Shown: positions 33,901 to 43,071 of the stretch, piece by piece
Position numbering within the stretch: position 1 is the stretch's first letter
Layout of the letters: the number at the start of each line of letters is the position of its first letter
Assembly (NCBI GenBank): GCA_036388555.1
Contig: DASVRP010000004.1
Coordinates: 62,001-126,000 of the forward strand
Direction: 5' to 3'
Length of the DNA: 64,000 nucleotides
DNA from: UBA4665 sp036388555
GTDB lineage: Bacteria > Patescibacteriota > Saccharimonadia > Saccharimonadales > UBA4665
The notes under the pieces: generated by a model
Told to the model about the DNA's origin: nothing
What the model saw: only the letters and a program-made list of their open reading frames with translations
The model's database searches: none
Translations under genes and position numbers: made by a program

Positions 33901-34686
33901 ATGCCACACACTAGTCAACAACCTAGCAGTTCCAATCATAAAAAAGCTGATCAGTACAATGATCCGAACCACAACTATCTCCACTATTGGGATGGACGAG
34001 ACTACGAGCATGCTGCCGAAGAGATGGCTATCAAACGCTTGCTTGAAGGCAAAAAGTTCCGCAATGCAGTCGATGTCGGTGGCGGTTATGGCCGGCTCTG
34101 CGTATTGCTTGAAAAGTACGCCGACAAGGTGACGCTTGCCGAACCCAGCCAGCAGCAGCTTGATATCGCCAAGGAGTACCTGAAGGACCATCCTGAGATC
34201 GACCGTAAATTGCTGCAGGCCGACGACCTCAAGTTCGCAGATGGTACGATCGACCTGCTGACCATGGTGCGCGTCATGCATCACTTGCCGGATCCGTCTC
34301 CTGAGTTCAACGAAATCGCACGGGTGCTTGCCAAGGATGGCTACGCCATGATCGAGGTTGCCAACTACCTGCACGCCCGCAACCGTGTGAAGCATCTTAT
34401 CCACCACCAGAAGTTCCCGGCCGAACCCGTCGATATCCGCTCAGAAGCCAACAAGCGCGAAGGCGAGATCCCGTTCGTCAATCACAATCCGAAGACCGTC
34501 ATCAAGCAACTGGCCCATGCCGGACTGAAGGTCGACCGCATCCTGTCCGTCTCCAACCTGCGTAGCCCCGGCCTCAAAAAGATCATGCCGAAGAGCGTCA
34601 TGCTCGCCGTCGAGGGGATACTGCAGCCAGCTCTGGCGCACAGTTACTTCGGGCCGAGTGTCTTCTTCCTGGTTAAGAAAGCCTGA
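33901..34686 (+). CDS. Class I SAM-dependent methyltransferase
   Basis: 261 residues from ATG 33901. The SAM-binding motif I is VDVGGGYGRL near residue 61, followed by an acidic residue (LAEPSQQQLD) and motif IV-like LLTMVRVMHHLPDPS. The substrate is unknown; the fold resembles UbiE/type 11 methyltransferases. TATACT (33884-33889) ends 11 nt before the ATG, giving a leader of only a few bases with no Shine-Dalgarno. The frame opens earlier at GTG 33880, but that codon precedes the -10 box. Confidence 0.85.
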   Translation: MPHTSQQPSSSNHKKADQYNDPNHNYLHYWDGRDYEHAAEEMAIKRLLEGKKFRNAVDVGGGYGRLCVLLEKYADKVTLAEPSQQQLDIAKEYLKDHPEIDRKLLQADDLKFADGTIDLLTMVRVMHHLPDPSPEFNEIARVLAKDGYAMIEVANYLHARNRVKHLIHHQKFPAEPVDIRSEANKREGEIPFVNHNPKTVIKQLAHAGLKVDRILSVSNLRSPGLKKIMPKSVMLAVEGILQPALAHSYFGPSVFFLVKKA

Positions 34687-34704
34687 TAACCGGCCGTCAG
34701 CCTT

Positions 34705-35376
34705 CTACTCGGAAGTTGCCCTGGTCGCATATCCCGCGACTTTCAGATAAAAATCCACTGGATCCAAAGTTTCGCGTGCAAGCTCTTCGGCATATAGTTC
34801 CAAGTCCTCAGACGTCCCTAACACCGATAGCCACTGGTCGGCGGTTTCATCGCCGTGCCTAGCGGCAATACCCGTTATACGCCTTTCACTTGCTCTAAGT
34901 CCGTGAGCAAATGAATGTTCGAGGTGATATTCAAAGTCATTCTGACGCCTTTTATTCCGGTTGAAGACAACCGCGCCTTTCGTTACAGCAAATTCAGCCC
35001 GTGCAGCGATAAAATCTGTACCTGGGAACATTTCTGCAAACTCGTCTTTAGTGCCCAAGTTAGTAGGAAAACCTATCTCTTCTTCAATAATCTGATCTTC
35101 TATTTCGGATTGTATGACGGAGCCGCCAAAAGCGCCGACTTCCTGCACATGACTCCAATAGGAATCCTCTCCGTCAAGAACTACGAACATTTCTGATTCC
35201 TGCAGGCCATGTGCCACGCGGACGACGTCGATCACTGACAGGTCACCCCAGCCGAGTTTTTCACCGTGCGGATTGTACTATCCGGCGTTTCGGACGAGGC
35301 GGGGTTCTTGGATCTGTTCGCTACGCAGACCGAACCTGTTCGGCTGCGGCATATCCGCATACGTCGGTTCGAACAT
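34705..35376 (-). pseudogene. Unknown gene interrupted by an in-frame TAG
   Basis: From ATG 35376 the minus-strand frame runs 32 codons, reaches TAG (35280-35278), then stays open for 190 codons to the stop at 34705. The residues right after the TAG (YNPHGEKLGWGDLSVIDVV) look conserved-domain-like and are cut off if translation starts at the next GTG (35235). A promoter fits the upstream ATG: TTGACG (35448-35443), 17 nt, TATTCT (35425-35420). A W codon (TGG) changed to TAG is one simple explanation. If translation begins at 35235, a 176-residue acidic soluble protein results. No family recognised. Confidence 0.55.
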
Positions 35377-35479
35377 CCCGGGTGTCAGAGGATCCGTATC
35401 AGGTTTAGACGTAATTATTAGAATACTATCGTGACACGAATACGTCAATGATGATGGCGATTTGAGAGGCTCAGAACTG

Positions 35480-35485
35480 TATACT
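35480..35485 (+). promoter_or_regulatory. Leaderless -10 box of recG
   Basis: TATACT ends 5 nt before ATG 35491 and 8 nt before a second in-frame ATG at 35494. Either start would give a leaderless mRNA. Confidence 0.65.
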
Positions 35486-35490
35486 TATAT

Positions 35491-37530
35491 ATGATGACAT
35501 CAGAGAGTCTTCTCGACGAGTTGAAGGGGGTAGGCCCGGCGGTCGCCGCCAAATTCAAAGTACTCGGACTGCGTACCGTCGGCGATCTGATCGACTATTT
35601 CCCCAAAAGGTATGAGGATTACTCAGCATTGACACCGATCGCCGGCATACAACCTGGTCCGGTCACTGTCAAAGCTGTCATCAAGCAGGCCAGCGGCCGT
35701 TACGTCCGGCGCGGTATGCATGTCACCGAGGCGGTCGCCAGTGATGACACCGGCAGTGTCCGGCTGATCTGGTTCAACCAGCCGTACCGAGCCGCAGCGG
35801 TCAGGCCCGGACAGGATTATTACATCTCCGGAACATTTGAGCTCAGCCACCAGCGGCTGAGCATTATGAATCCATCGGCCGAACTGGTCAGCGACTTTCC
35901 AGTCAATACCGCCCGCATCCTGCCAGTGTACCGGGAGACGAAAGGGTTTACGTCGCGCCAGATAAGGGCGGTGCTGCTCCAGTGCATGGACACCATAGTC
36001 GGGATAGCCGAGACTCTGCCCGGCTGGCTACTTGATGGGCAAGGGCTGATGAGCCGGGCTGATGCGCTGCGGGCGATGCATTTCCCAGAATCGACGGAAC
36101 AGATAGCTGAAGCCCGGCACCGGCTCGGTTTTGAAGAAGTCTTCGTGCTGACGCTGGCAGCGCTGCGCAACAAATATGAGCTGCAGGTCGAACAGGCGCC
36201 GCCAGTGCCGTTCGAGGAGCAGGTAGCACGTGATTTTGTGTCACATCTGCCGTTTCAGCTGACAGCTGCACAGCGCCGGGTCTGCTGGCAGATATTCCAG
36301 GACATGCAGAAGCGCCAACCGATGAACCGTCTCGTTGAAGGTGATGTCGGCTCTGGCAAGACGGTCGTCGCGGCGATGGCGGCAGTCATGGTGTTGCACC
36401 ATGGACATTCAGTCGCGCTGATGGCGCCGACTGAACTGCTGGCCCGGCAACATGCCGATACGTTGCTGCGACTGCTCGATCCGCTGGGGTATGGGTCGCA
36501 GGTCGGGCTGCTGGTCGGCGGCATGAAACCGGCTCAGAAGCGGGCCACCCACGAGCACATAGCCGGCGGCGACATTCGTTTTATAGTCGGTACGCATGCC
36601 CTTATCCAGGACACGGTGGATATGTCCCGTCTGGAACTGGTAATCATCGATGAACAGCACCGTTTCGGTGTCGGCCAGCGCAAGACGCTGCAGACAAAGG
36701 CCGGCCACATGCCACATGTCCTCAGCCTGACGGCGACGCCGATTCCGCGCTCGCTCGCACTGACGCTATACGGTGAACTGGACATATCTATCCTGGATGC
36801 TAAGCCGCCTGGCCGGACTGAGATCGTTACCCGGATCGCGTCGCCGAATTCCCGCCCGCAATTGTACACAAATATTGACGCTGAGTTGACGGCCGGGCGC
36901 CAGATGTTCGTCGTCTGTCCGCTGATCAGTGAGAATGACCAGTTCCCGGCCGTGTCCGCCGAAGAGATGTATGACCAGCTCAGTAAGAAGGACTTCAAGC
37001 ACCGCCGGGTAGCACTGCTGCACGGCAAGATGAAGGCGGCTGAGAAGAACGACATCATGCAGCAGTTCGTCGACCGCAAGATAGACATATTGGTATCGAC
37101 GACGGTCATCGAAGTCGGTGTCGACGTACCGAATGCCAGCATCATGCTGATAGAAGCCGCTGAACGTTTCGGCCTCGCCCAGATCCATCAGCTGCGTGGC
37201 CGGGTCGGCCGTGGCGGGTATCAGGGGTACTGTTACCTGATGATGAGTGACTCGAAGGCGCCCGGCCGCCGGCTGCGCGCTTTGGAAAGCTCGACGGACG
37301 GCTTTAAATTGGCAGAACTTGACCTGCAGATCCGCGGTCCGGGCGCAATCTACGGGACGATGCAGCATGGTGCGCTCGACCTGAGGGTCGCGTCGCTGAC
37401 AGACAGCAAGCTGATCGCCGCCGCCCGTTCGGCGGCACAGGAATTTATCGATCGGGAGGAAAATTTGTTACAATATCCTTATCTGAACAGTCAAGTGGCG
37501 CGCCTCAGTGCCGTCACAAATCTGAATTAG
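35491..37530 (+). CDS. recG: ATP-dependent DNA helicase RecG
   Basis: 679 residues. An N-terminal wedge/OB domain (about 1-230) binds branched DNA. The helicase core has Walker A GDVGSGKT, DEQH as motif II, TATPIPRSLA as motif III and the C-terminal motifs through QLRGRVGRGG. RecG remodels stalled forks and recombination intermediates. No Shine-Dalgarno precedes the start; a -10 box lies directly upstream. Confidence 0.96.
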   Translation: MMTSESLLDELKGVGPAVAAKFKVLGLRTVGDLIDYFPKRYEDYSALTPIAGIQPGPVTVKAVIKQASGRYVRRGMHVTEAVASDDTGSVRLIWFNQPYRAAAVRPGQDYYISGTFELSHQRLSIMNPSAELVSDFPVNTARILPVYRETKGFTSRQIRAVLLQCMDTIVGIAETLPGWLLDGQGLMSRADALRAMHFPESTEQIAEARHRLGFEEVFVLTLAALRNKYELQVEQAPPVPFEEQVARDFVSHLPFQLTAAQRRVCWQIFQDMQKRQPMNRLVEGDVGSGKTVVAAMAAVMVLHHGHSVALMAPTELLARQHADTLLRLLDPLGYGSQVGLLVGGMKPAQKRATHEHIAGGDIRFIVGTHALIQDTVDMSRLELVIIDEQHRFGVGQRKTLQTKAGHMPHVLSLTATPIPRSLALTLYGELDISILDAKPPGRTEIVTRIASPNSRPQLYTNIDAELTAGRQMFVVCPLISENDQFPAVSAEEMYDQLSKKDFKHRRVALLHGKMKAAEKNDIMQQFVDRKIDILVSTTVIEVGVDVPNASIMLIEAAERFGLAQIHQLRGRVGRGGYQGYCYLMMSDSKAPGRRLRALESSTDGFKLAELDLQIRGPGAIYGTMQHGALDLRVASLTDSKLIAAARSAAQEFIDREENLLQYPYLNSQVARLSAVTNLN

Positions 37531-37549
37531 ATCCACATCCCGCACCATT

Positions 37550-38350
37550 ATGTACGCTGTATTCTTCCATGCCCACCAGAAACTCGACAAGGTCGCCCAC
37601 CGGCACCTGAAGACATTGATTGAAAAAGATGTCTTCTTTCCGAGTATCAACCGAATCCTGCACTTCGAAGGTCAGCGCGGTCCCGATTCGACGAACCTCA
37701 AGAACAACGTCAATGTCGAACAGCCGTGGCACTTTATCGACCCGTTCGATACGAAGGACACCGACCTCTACGACCTCATCGAGCGGCATTACGGTCAGCT
37801 CGTCGAAGCCTTTACGGAACGCGACCTGGTGCGCAGTTCATACGAATGCGCCTGGCTGGCCCACGCCCTGGTTGATGGATTGACCCCCGCCCACCACTAT
37901 CCCTATGAACAGGAACTTGAGCGGCTGCGCGGCGGCGAGACCCGGCACAACCGTAAGGGACTGGTCGGCTGGATGTATGTCAAGGGCGAGACCCGGCGAG
38001 AATCACTGCGCCGCAGCTATCAGCTGCTTGGTCCGAAAGGATTGCTGACGACCCACGCGCTGTTCGAAGGTGGCGCCTATACGATCATCGCGCCGCTGCG
38101 GATGCCGGACGCCTTGCCGACACGACAGGAACTGGTGGCGATCAGAAATAAGGGCATAACGGTCACCTTCCAACGCTTTGCGCGGGAAGTCGCCAGCCAT
38201 GACCTGTATTACCGCTTTTATGCCCACGGCTGGACAGCGAAGCTGACGCGCGACATCCGCCGTGAACTGGCACCGCGCATGGTCAAGCTGATCGTGCTGG
38301 CCTGGTATTCGGCACTCTGCGATGCACATCTGACGGCAGAACCGAAGTGA
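37550..38350 (+). CDS. Unknown protein resembling zinc-dependent phospholipase C/S1-P1 nucleases
   Basis: 266 residues. The stretch QPWHFIDPFD (about residue 63) and AWLAHALVDGLTPAHHYPYE (about 104-123) recall the WHxxD and GHxxxDxxxPxH zinc-binding pattern of the phospholipase C/P1-nuclease fold. No signal peptide is visible, which is unusual for that family, so the assignment is tentative. It begins 19 nt after recG. An N-terminal histidine near MYAVFFHAHQ could contribute to metal binding. Confidence 0.5.
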   Translation: MYAVFFHAHQKLDKVAHRHLKTLIEKDVFFPSINRILHFEGQRGPDSTNLKNNVNVEQPWHFIDPFDTKDTDLYDLIERHYGQLVEAFTERDLVRSSYECAWLAHALVDGLTPAHHYPYEQELERLRGGETRHNRKGLVGWMYVKGETRRESLRRSYQLLGPKGLLTTHALFEGGAYTIIAPLRMPDALPTRQELVAIRNKGITVTFQRFAREVASHDLYYRFYAHGWTAKLTRDIRRELAPRMVKLIVLAWYSALCDAHLTAEPK

Positions 38351-38374
38351 GGCCTCTGTGGTGAGGTATAAGGC

Positions 38375-38905
38375 ATGAGAATCATCGCCGGCTCACTTGG
38401 CGGTAGGACCTTTGATGCGCCCCGTGGACACCGGACGCATCCGATGGGCGATAAGATCCGCGGAGCGCTCTTCAACATCCTTGGCGACATTACCGGACTT
38501 ACGGTACTGGATGCATTCGCCGGCAGTGGCGCCCTCAGTTTCGAAGCTATCAGCCGTGGCGCAGAATCGGCACTGGCCATCGACGTCGACAAGGAAGCGC
38601 ACCAGACCATCCAGTCAAACATCAAGCTGCTTGGGCTTGACGAACAGGTGACCGTCATGCGTAAGAACAGCGCCGGGTGGTCACGCAACAACAAGGAGAA
38701 GCAGTTCGATATCGTTTTGGCGGACCCGCCGTATAATGACATCCGTCCGCAGCTACTGCAGAGCCTGATCGTACAGGTCAGGTCCGGAGGCATCTTCGTA
38801 TTGTCGTGGCCGGGCAGTGAGCCGGTGCGGGCTTTTCCGGGCACGGAAGTATTGTCAGCCAAGTCGTACGGCGACGCCCAGCTCGTATTCTACCGGAAGT
38901 CATAA
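38375..38905 (+). CDS. rsmD: 16S rRNA (guanine966-N2)-methyltransferase
   Basis: 176 residues. The N-terminal MRIIAGSLGGRTFDAPRG, SAM motif LDAFAGSGALSFEAISRG and catalytic DIVLADPPYND (the DPPY motif) are typical of RsmD. It methylates G966 of 16S rRNA. It lies 24 nt after the preceding gene, with GAGG or AAGG ahead of the ATG. Confidence 0.95.
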   Translation: MRIIAGSLGGRTFDAPRGHRTHPMGDKIRGALFNILGDITGLTVLDAFAGSGALSFEAISRGAESALAIDVDKEAHQTIQSNIKLLGLDEQVTVMRKNSAGWSRNNKEKQFDIVLADPPYNDIRPQLLQSLIVQVRSGGIFVLSWPGSEPVRAFPGTEVLSAKSYGDAQLVFYRKS

Positions 38906-38917
38906 CTGTACTGGGTG

Positions 38918-39640
38918 CTAAGGCCGTCGATCTTCTGGATTCGTTTGGAGAGGGTGTTTGAGTGATTCGGTGATCTCGCCGTAGCGCAGCGCCGGACCGA
39001 ACAGGAAGATGTAGCCAGCGGCAAGACTTAGTATATAGCCCACGACAGGCAGTTTACCGAAGAAGTAGCCGATGAAGGCGAACATGACGGCGATTCCAAT
39101 CGTTTCCCAGATGAATCCGGCGTTCGGTTTTGAATCGGCATAGGATTTTCGGAGCGCTTTGACAGGGTCAAGATTCTGGTCGATAAGATAAAACTGCGCC
39201 AGATAGAAACCGCGGATCAGGATAAGCCCGGGAATCATCAGGGCGATCAGCCCCATGAATATCAGGAACACGACGAGGATGGCCATGAAAGCCAACGGGA
39301 TGAAATGGCGTAGCCCTTCCTTAAAGCATTCCATGGCGGAAGGGTCTTCGCCGCGGATAGCCCGTAGCTGCAGTACCAGCAGGCCGGGGAAGGCGAGGCC
39401 GGACCATATCGCACCCAATAAGACCAGAAGCAGTCCGGTGGCGGTCCGGTCGGTCAGTGGCAGGGGCTGGCCGGGTACGGCATCCTGGGCGCCAGTCAGT
39501 ACCAGGCCCATGGTCGCGATCAGCCCGGGGATAAACCCGAGATACAGTACCGGCCAGATGTGTTGCTTCAGGAGTGCGAAGCTGGGCGCGATCAGGTCTA
39601 CACCGCGTACGAGTGGACGGTCTTTGCGGAATAACTGCAT
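38918..39640 (-). CDS. Multi-pass membrane protein (DUF975-like topology)
   Basis: 240 residues with about five or six hydrophobic helices (about 27-48, 65-90, 112-140, 175-205, 205-220) and a short basic start. This resembles the YciC/DUF975-type integral membrane proteins, but no specific family is secure. On the minus strand TTGACA (39677-39672), 17 nt, then GATGAT (39654-39649) ends 8 nt before the start codon: another candidate leaderless promoter, with a weak -10. Confidence 0.65.
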   Translation of the reverse strand: MQLFRKDRPLVRGVDLIAPSFALLKQHIWPVLYLGFIPGLIATMGLVLTGAQDAVPGQPLPLTDRTATGLLLVLLGAIWSGLAFPGLLVLQLRAIRGEDPSAMECFKEGLRHFIPLAFMAILVVFLIFMGLIALMIPGLILIRGFYLAQFYLIDQNLDPVKALRKSYADSKPNAGFIWETIGIAVMFAFIGYFFGKLPVVGYILSLAAGYIFLFGPALRYGEITESLKHPLQTNPEDRRP

Positions 39641-39710
39641 ATGCCTTCATCATCTGCCGAAGCATAGGGTTTGTCAATTGTAGACGGTATACAAACACAG
39701 GTGTTATTTG

Positions 39711-39716
39711 TATAAT
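39711..39716 (+). promoter_or_regulatory. -10 box of the tRNA-Leu promoter
   Basis: A consensus TATAAT lies 26 nt before the mature 5' end of the tRNA. A good -35 is not evident. Confidence 0.55.
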
Positions 39717-39741
39717 TCAAGCGGTAGAAAGCCGCAGACAT

Positions 39742-39825
39742 GGGGATGTGGTGAAATGGTAGACACGCCAGTTTTAGGAGCTGGTGCCGAAAGGCGTGAA
39801 GGTTCAAGTCCTTTCATCCCCACCA
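39742..39825 (+). tRNA. tRNA-Leu (anticodon UAG)
   Basis: The 7-bp acceptor stem GGGGATG pairs with CATCCCC, followed by A and an encoded CCA. The anticodon stem CCAGT/GCTGG encloses the loop TTTAGGA, giving anticodon TAG, which reads CUN leucine codons. The long variable arm (GGTGCCGAAAGGCGT region) and the T-loop GGTTCAAGTCC are typical of tRNA-Leu. Confidence 0.97.
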
Positions 39826-40284
39826 ATCCGTTCAGAAAGCGTTGGCCTGTCGGTCCAGCTGGCTGGCCTGACGTTCCATCTCAATCATTTCTGATCGCAC
39901 GTTTCTGACCTGTTGGTCTATGTTGCGCCTGACATCCTGGGTGCCAGGAGCATCCCACCCTGATTATGGGTGGTCTGGACGCTCTACTTGATCTTATCGA
40001 GTTCCTTCTGTACCTGGCTTTTGACGATCCATTCCTTGTCAGCCCGCTTCAGCGGCTCTTTGGCTGATTGTCTGAGTCGTCTCCTTGTATCCAGACCCCC
40101 CCTCCTTGCGAAGTTTAATAGTATGTACTATTGGGCGGGCGGCGGGCGGTTGCAAGCAATGATATATTTACATACCCCTGGTGATAATGCGTACATTTTT
40201 CTTTAGCCCCTACGAATGAGAACAATTGACAGACGTGATATAATATAGTGTAAAGATTATTCTGAACTTTGGCCTCCGGTAGGC
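39826..40284. other. 459-nt stretch without a confident gene
   Basis: Holds no tRNA and no long open frame. On the minus strand there is a strong AAGGAGG (40107-40101), a CTG at 40094 and 36 sense codons to TAG (39986-39984), encoding a Lys/Arg/Glu-rich peptide. A second fragment without a normal start runs from 39963 to a TGA at 39834-39832 and looks coiled-coil-like. These may be remnants of one or two small genes. AATAGTATGTACTATT (40117-40132) has 7-bp inverted arms and may be an operator. TTGACA at 40226-40231 lacks a well-spaced -10. Confidence 0.5.
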
Positions 40285-40290
40285 TATAAT
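40285..40290 (+). promoter_or_regulatory. -10 box of hisS
   Basis: TATAAT ends 11 nt before ATG 40302, giving a leader of only about four bases. There is no good Shine-Dalgarno apart from GGAG next to the ATG. Confidence 0.6.
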
Positions 40291-40301
40291 TGAGCGGAGC
40301 T

Positions 40302-41630
40302 ATGACATTATCTACACAACCCTACAAAGGCGCCCGGGATTTTTATCCGGAAGAGAAGCGCAAGCAGAAATATATGTTCGACGTCATCCGCCGCACTGTC
40401 GAGAAATTCGGCTATGAGGATATTGACGCACCGATCCTTGAGCCGCTGGAGCTGTACCTGGCCAAATCAGGCGAAGAGATCGTTAATGAACAGACGTATG
40501 CATTCACCGATCGGGGCGGCAGGCAGGTTGCACTGCGCCCGGAGTGGACACCAACGGTCAGCCGTATGGTGGCAGCCAAACGTCAGGAGCTTGCGTATCC
40601 TATCCGGTGGTACAGTATCCCGAATCTGTGGCGCTACGAGCGGCCGCAGCGCGGCCGTCTGCGCGAGCACTGGCAATTGAATGTTGATATATTCGGAGTT
40701 CCCGGCATCCAGGCTGAATATGAGATTATTGTCCTGGCAGACTCGATCCTGCGTGACTTCAGCGCTAAGCGCAGCATGTATCAGATCAGGCTGAACAGCC
40801 GGAAGTTTACAGATTATCTCCTTCGAGGCTACATCGGTCTTGATGAGGTCCAGTCATACAGCATGAGCAAGCTGATCGACCGGATGCACAAGGTCGACCA
40901 TGCAGAGTTCGTCTCATCGCTCGATGCACTATGTACACCTTCACAGCGCGAACAAGGGGCCGTCAAGGCTTTGCTCGAAGTGCTGCAAGCTAAACACTTC
41001 AGTGATCTGCCGGAAGCATTGAAATCGCACCCGACCGTCGCCGGGCTGAAGGAGATGCTACGCATGCTGATCGACGCTGGCCTGTCGAATGCCGTCTTTG
41101 ATCCGACGCTGATGCGCGGATTTGATTATTACACTGACATCGTCTTCGAAGTCTTCGATACGCACCCTGACAACAACCGCTCGATGATTGGAGGCGGACG
41201 CTATGATGGGCTGGTCGGTCTGTTTGGTGTCGAGCCTATACCGACTGTCGGATTCGGCTTTGGAGATGTCACGATGTCGAACTTCCTGGAACTTCATGGA
41301 TTGATGCCATCCCTCCACCCCGAGACGGACGCCTATGTCGTCCTGGTCGGAGATGTCTATGCTGCCGCCCAGAAGACGTTGGCAGACCTGCGGAAGGCCG
41401 GGCTTAATATCGCCGTCGACATGAGCGGGCGCAAGATCGGTGCCCAGTTCCAGACCGCCGATAAGAAGGGCATTCACTATGTCATCATCATCGGTGAGAA
41501 TGAGATCGCCAGCAGTCAGTTCGCCGTCAAGAACCTGCAGACAGGCGTCGAGGAGAAGCATGGCCTTGAACGGATCGTCAGCATCATCAAAGATTACCGT
41601 CATGCCAGCGAAGTCGAAGATGATATATAA
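40302..41630 (+). CDS. hisS: Histidyl-tRNA synthetase
   Basis: 442 residues. The class II core has motif 2 (LWRYERPQRGRLREHWQLN) and the histidine-specific motif GFDYYTDIVFEVF with the glycine-rich GGGRYDGLVGLFG as motif 3. The C-terminal anticodon-binding domain runs from about residue 340. The frame opens at 40290, but ATG 40302 fits the family and lies after the -10 box. Confidence 0.96.
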   Translation: MTLSTQPYKGARDFYPEEKRKQKYMFDVIRRTVEKFGYEDIDAPILEPLELYLAKSGEEIVNEQTYAFTDRGGRQVALRPEWTPTVSRMVAAKRQELAYPIRWYSIPNLWRYERPQRGRLREHWQLNVDIFGVPGIQAEYEIIVLADSILRDFSAKRSMYQIRLNSRKFTDYLLRGYIGLDEVQSYSMSKLIDRMHKVDHAEFVSSLDALCTPSQREQGAVKALLEVLQAKHFSDLPEALKSHPTVAGLKEMLRMLIDAGLSNAVFDPTLMRGFDYYTDIVFEVFDTHPDNNRSMIGGGRYDGLVGLFGVEPIPTVGFGFGDVTMSNFLELHGLMPSLHPETDAYVVLVGDVYAAAQKTLADLRKAGLNIAVDMSGRKIGAQFQTADKKGIHYVIIIGENEIASSQFAVKNLQTGVEEKHGLERIVSIIKDYRHASEVEDDI

Positions 41631-41685
41631 CGCTCGTGCTTAGTACGACGTAATCAGAGGGATAGTCAAGCCCGGGGCGGTCTGC

Positions 41686-41691
41686 TACAAT
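41686..41691 (+). promoter_or_regulatory. Leaderless extended -10 of tig
   Basis: TGCTACAAT, with TACAAT at 41686-41691, ends 8 nt before the tig ATG at 41700. No Shine-Dalgarno is visible. Confidence 0.65.
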
Positions 41692-41699
41692 TACACCTT

Positions 41700-43049
41700 A
41701 TGCAAGCACACAAAACCCAACTCACCGACACCCGTATCAAACTAACCCTCGAAGCAGACCAGGAACTGCTCGAAGAAGTCCGCACCGCGACCCTCAAGCG
41801 CCTGAAGCGCGAAGTCAAGATCCCCGGCTTCCGCGCAGGCAAAGTACCGCTTGAACTGGTCGAGAAGAACCTCAACCAGCAGGTCCTGCAGCAGGAATTC
41901 CTTGATGCGGCGCTCAACCGGATGTATGGCACGGCATTGACCGAGCAGCGTATCCGCCCGGTCTCCCAGCCACAGGTCAACATCAAGAAGTTCGTGCCGT
42001 TCACGACATTGGAGTTTGAGGCTGAGCTCGATGTCATCGGCGATGTCGTGCTGCCGGACTACACCAAGGTCAGCCTGCCGAAGAAGGCAGTCAATGTCGG
42101 AGATATGGACGTTGATGAGGTCATCCAGAACCTGCGCCTGCGTATGGCAGAAAAGCAGCCTGTCGAGCGCGCCGCCAAGGTCAAGGATGAAGTCTGGATC
42201 GACTTTGAAGGCCGTGATGCCAAGACGGATGAACCTATCAAGGGTGGCGACGGCAAAGACTATCCGTTGGTCCTTGGCAGTAATACGTTCATTCCCGGTT
42301 TCGAAGACAAGCTGATCGGCGTAAAGCCCGGTGAAGAGCGTGAATTCACCTTGGAGTTCCCGAAAGAGTACGGCGTCCAGGCACTGCAGGGCCGCAATGT
42401 CACCTTCAAGGTCACGGCTACTAAAGTCAACGAAGTCGTCCTGCCGAAGGAAGACGACGCCTTCGCCGCCAAAGCCGGGCCCTTCAAGTCACTCGACGAG
42501 CTGAAGTCGGATGTCCGCAAGCAGATCACCAGTGAGCGCGAATATCAGAACGACCGTGACTATGAGAGCGAGCTGCTCAGCAAGATTACCGACCAATCGA
42601 CCGTAGCCGTGCCTGATTCACTGATTGAAGAAGAGCTTACCCGGCTGGAACAGGAAGAGCGCCAGAACGTGACCTATAGGGGACAGACCTGGGAAGAGCA
42701 CCTGGCGGAAGAGGGAGTTTCCGAAGAGCAGCACCGCGCTAAGAACCGTCCAGGTGCAGAACTGCGGGTCAAGGCTGGACTTGTCCTGGCCGAGATCGCA
42801 GAGAAGGAGCAGGTCGAAGTCCAGCCCGATGAGCTGGCGATGCGCACACAACTTCTCAAAGGCCAATATCAGGATCCGGCGATGCAGTCAGAGCTTGATA
42901 AACCCGAAAACCGCCGCGAACTGGCCTCACGTATGCTCAGTGAAAAGACGATCGCTCAGATTTCTGCTTACGCTGAAGCTAACAACGCGGCTGGCAAGAC
43001 CGATAAAGCAAACAAACCTGCCAAGACAAAAGCTGCCAGCAAGAAATAA
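41700..43049 (+). CDS. tig: Trigger factor
   Basis: 449 residues. The ribosome-binding N-terminal domain contains the signature KIPGFRAGKVPLELVEK. A central FKBP-like peptidyl-prolyl isomerase domain (about 160-245, VLGSNTFIPGFEDKLIGVKPGE) and a helical C-terminal chaperone domain follow. It binds nascent chains at the exit tunnel. The tail is lysine- and alanine-rich. It is followed 22 nt later by a tiny exported-looking protein and then clpP, the common tig-clpP neighbourhood. Confidence 0.95.
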   Translation: MQAHKTQLTDTRIKLTLEADQELLEEVRTATLKRLKREVKIPGFRAGKVPLELVEKNLNQQVLQQEFLDAALNRMYGTALTEQRIRPVSQPQVNIKKFVPFTTLEFEAELDVIGDVVLPDYTKVSLPKKAVNVGDMDVDEVIQNLRLRMAEKQPVERAAKVKDEVWIDFEGRDAKTDEPIKGGDGKDYPLVLGSNTFIPGFEDKLIGVKPGEEREFTLEFPKEYGVQALQGRNVTFKVTATKVNEVVLPKEDDAFAAKAGPFKSLDELKSDVRKQITSEREYQNDRDYESELLSKITDQSTVAVPDSLIEEELTRLEQEERQNVTYRGQTWEEHLAEEGVSEEQHRAKNRPGAELRVKAGLVLAEIAEKEQVEVQPDELAMRTQLLKGQYQDPAMQSELDKPENRRELASRMLSEKTIAQISAYAEANNAAGKTDKANKPAKTKAASKK

Positions 43050-43071
43050 CAGACGTATAAGGGAGGGTGGC

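Noticed and set aside
35236..35480. Apparent non-coding gap that could hold a structured RNA (the GTTCGAAC block resembles a T-loop)
   Set aside because: Translation of the minus strand shows it is the N-terminal part of the interrupted gene; no tRNA, SRP, tmRNA or RNase P core motif is present.
40226..40249. TTGACA with TATAAT/TATAGT as a second hisS promoter
   Set aside because: The spacers are 7 or 12 nt, far from the usable range.
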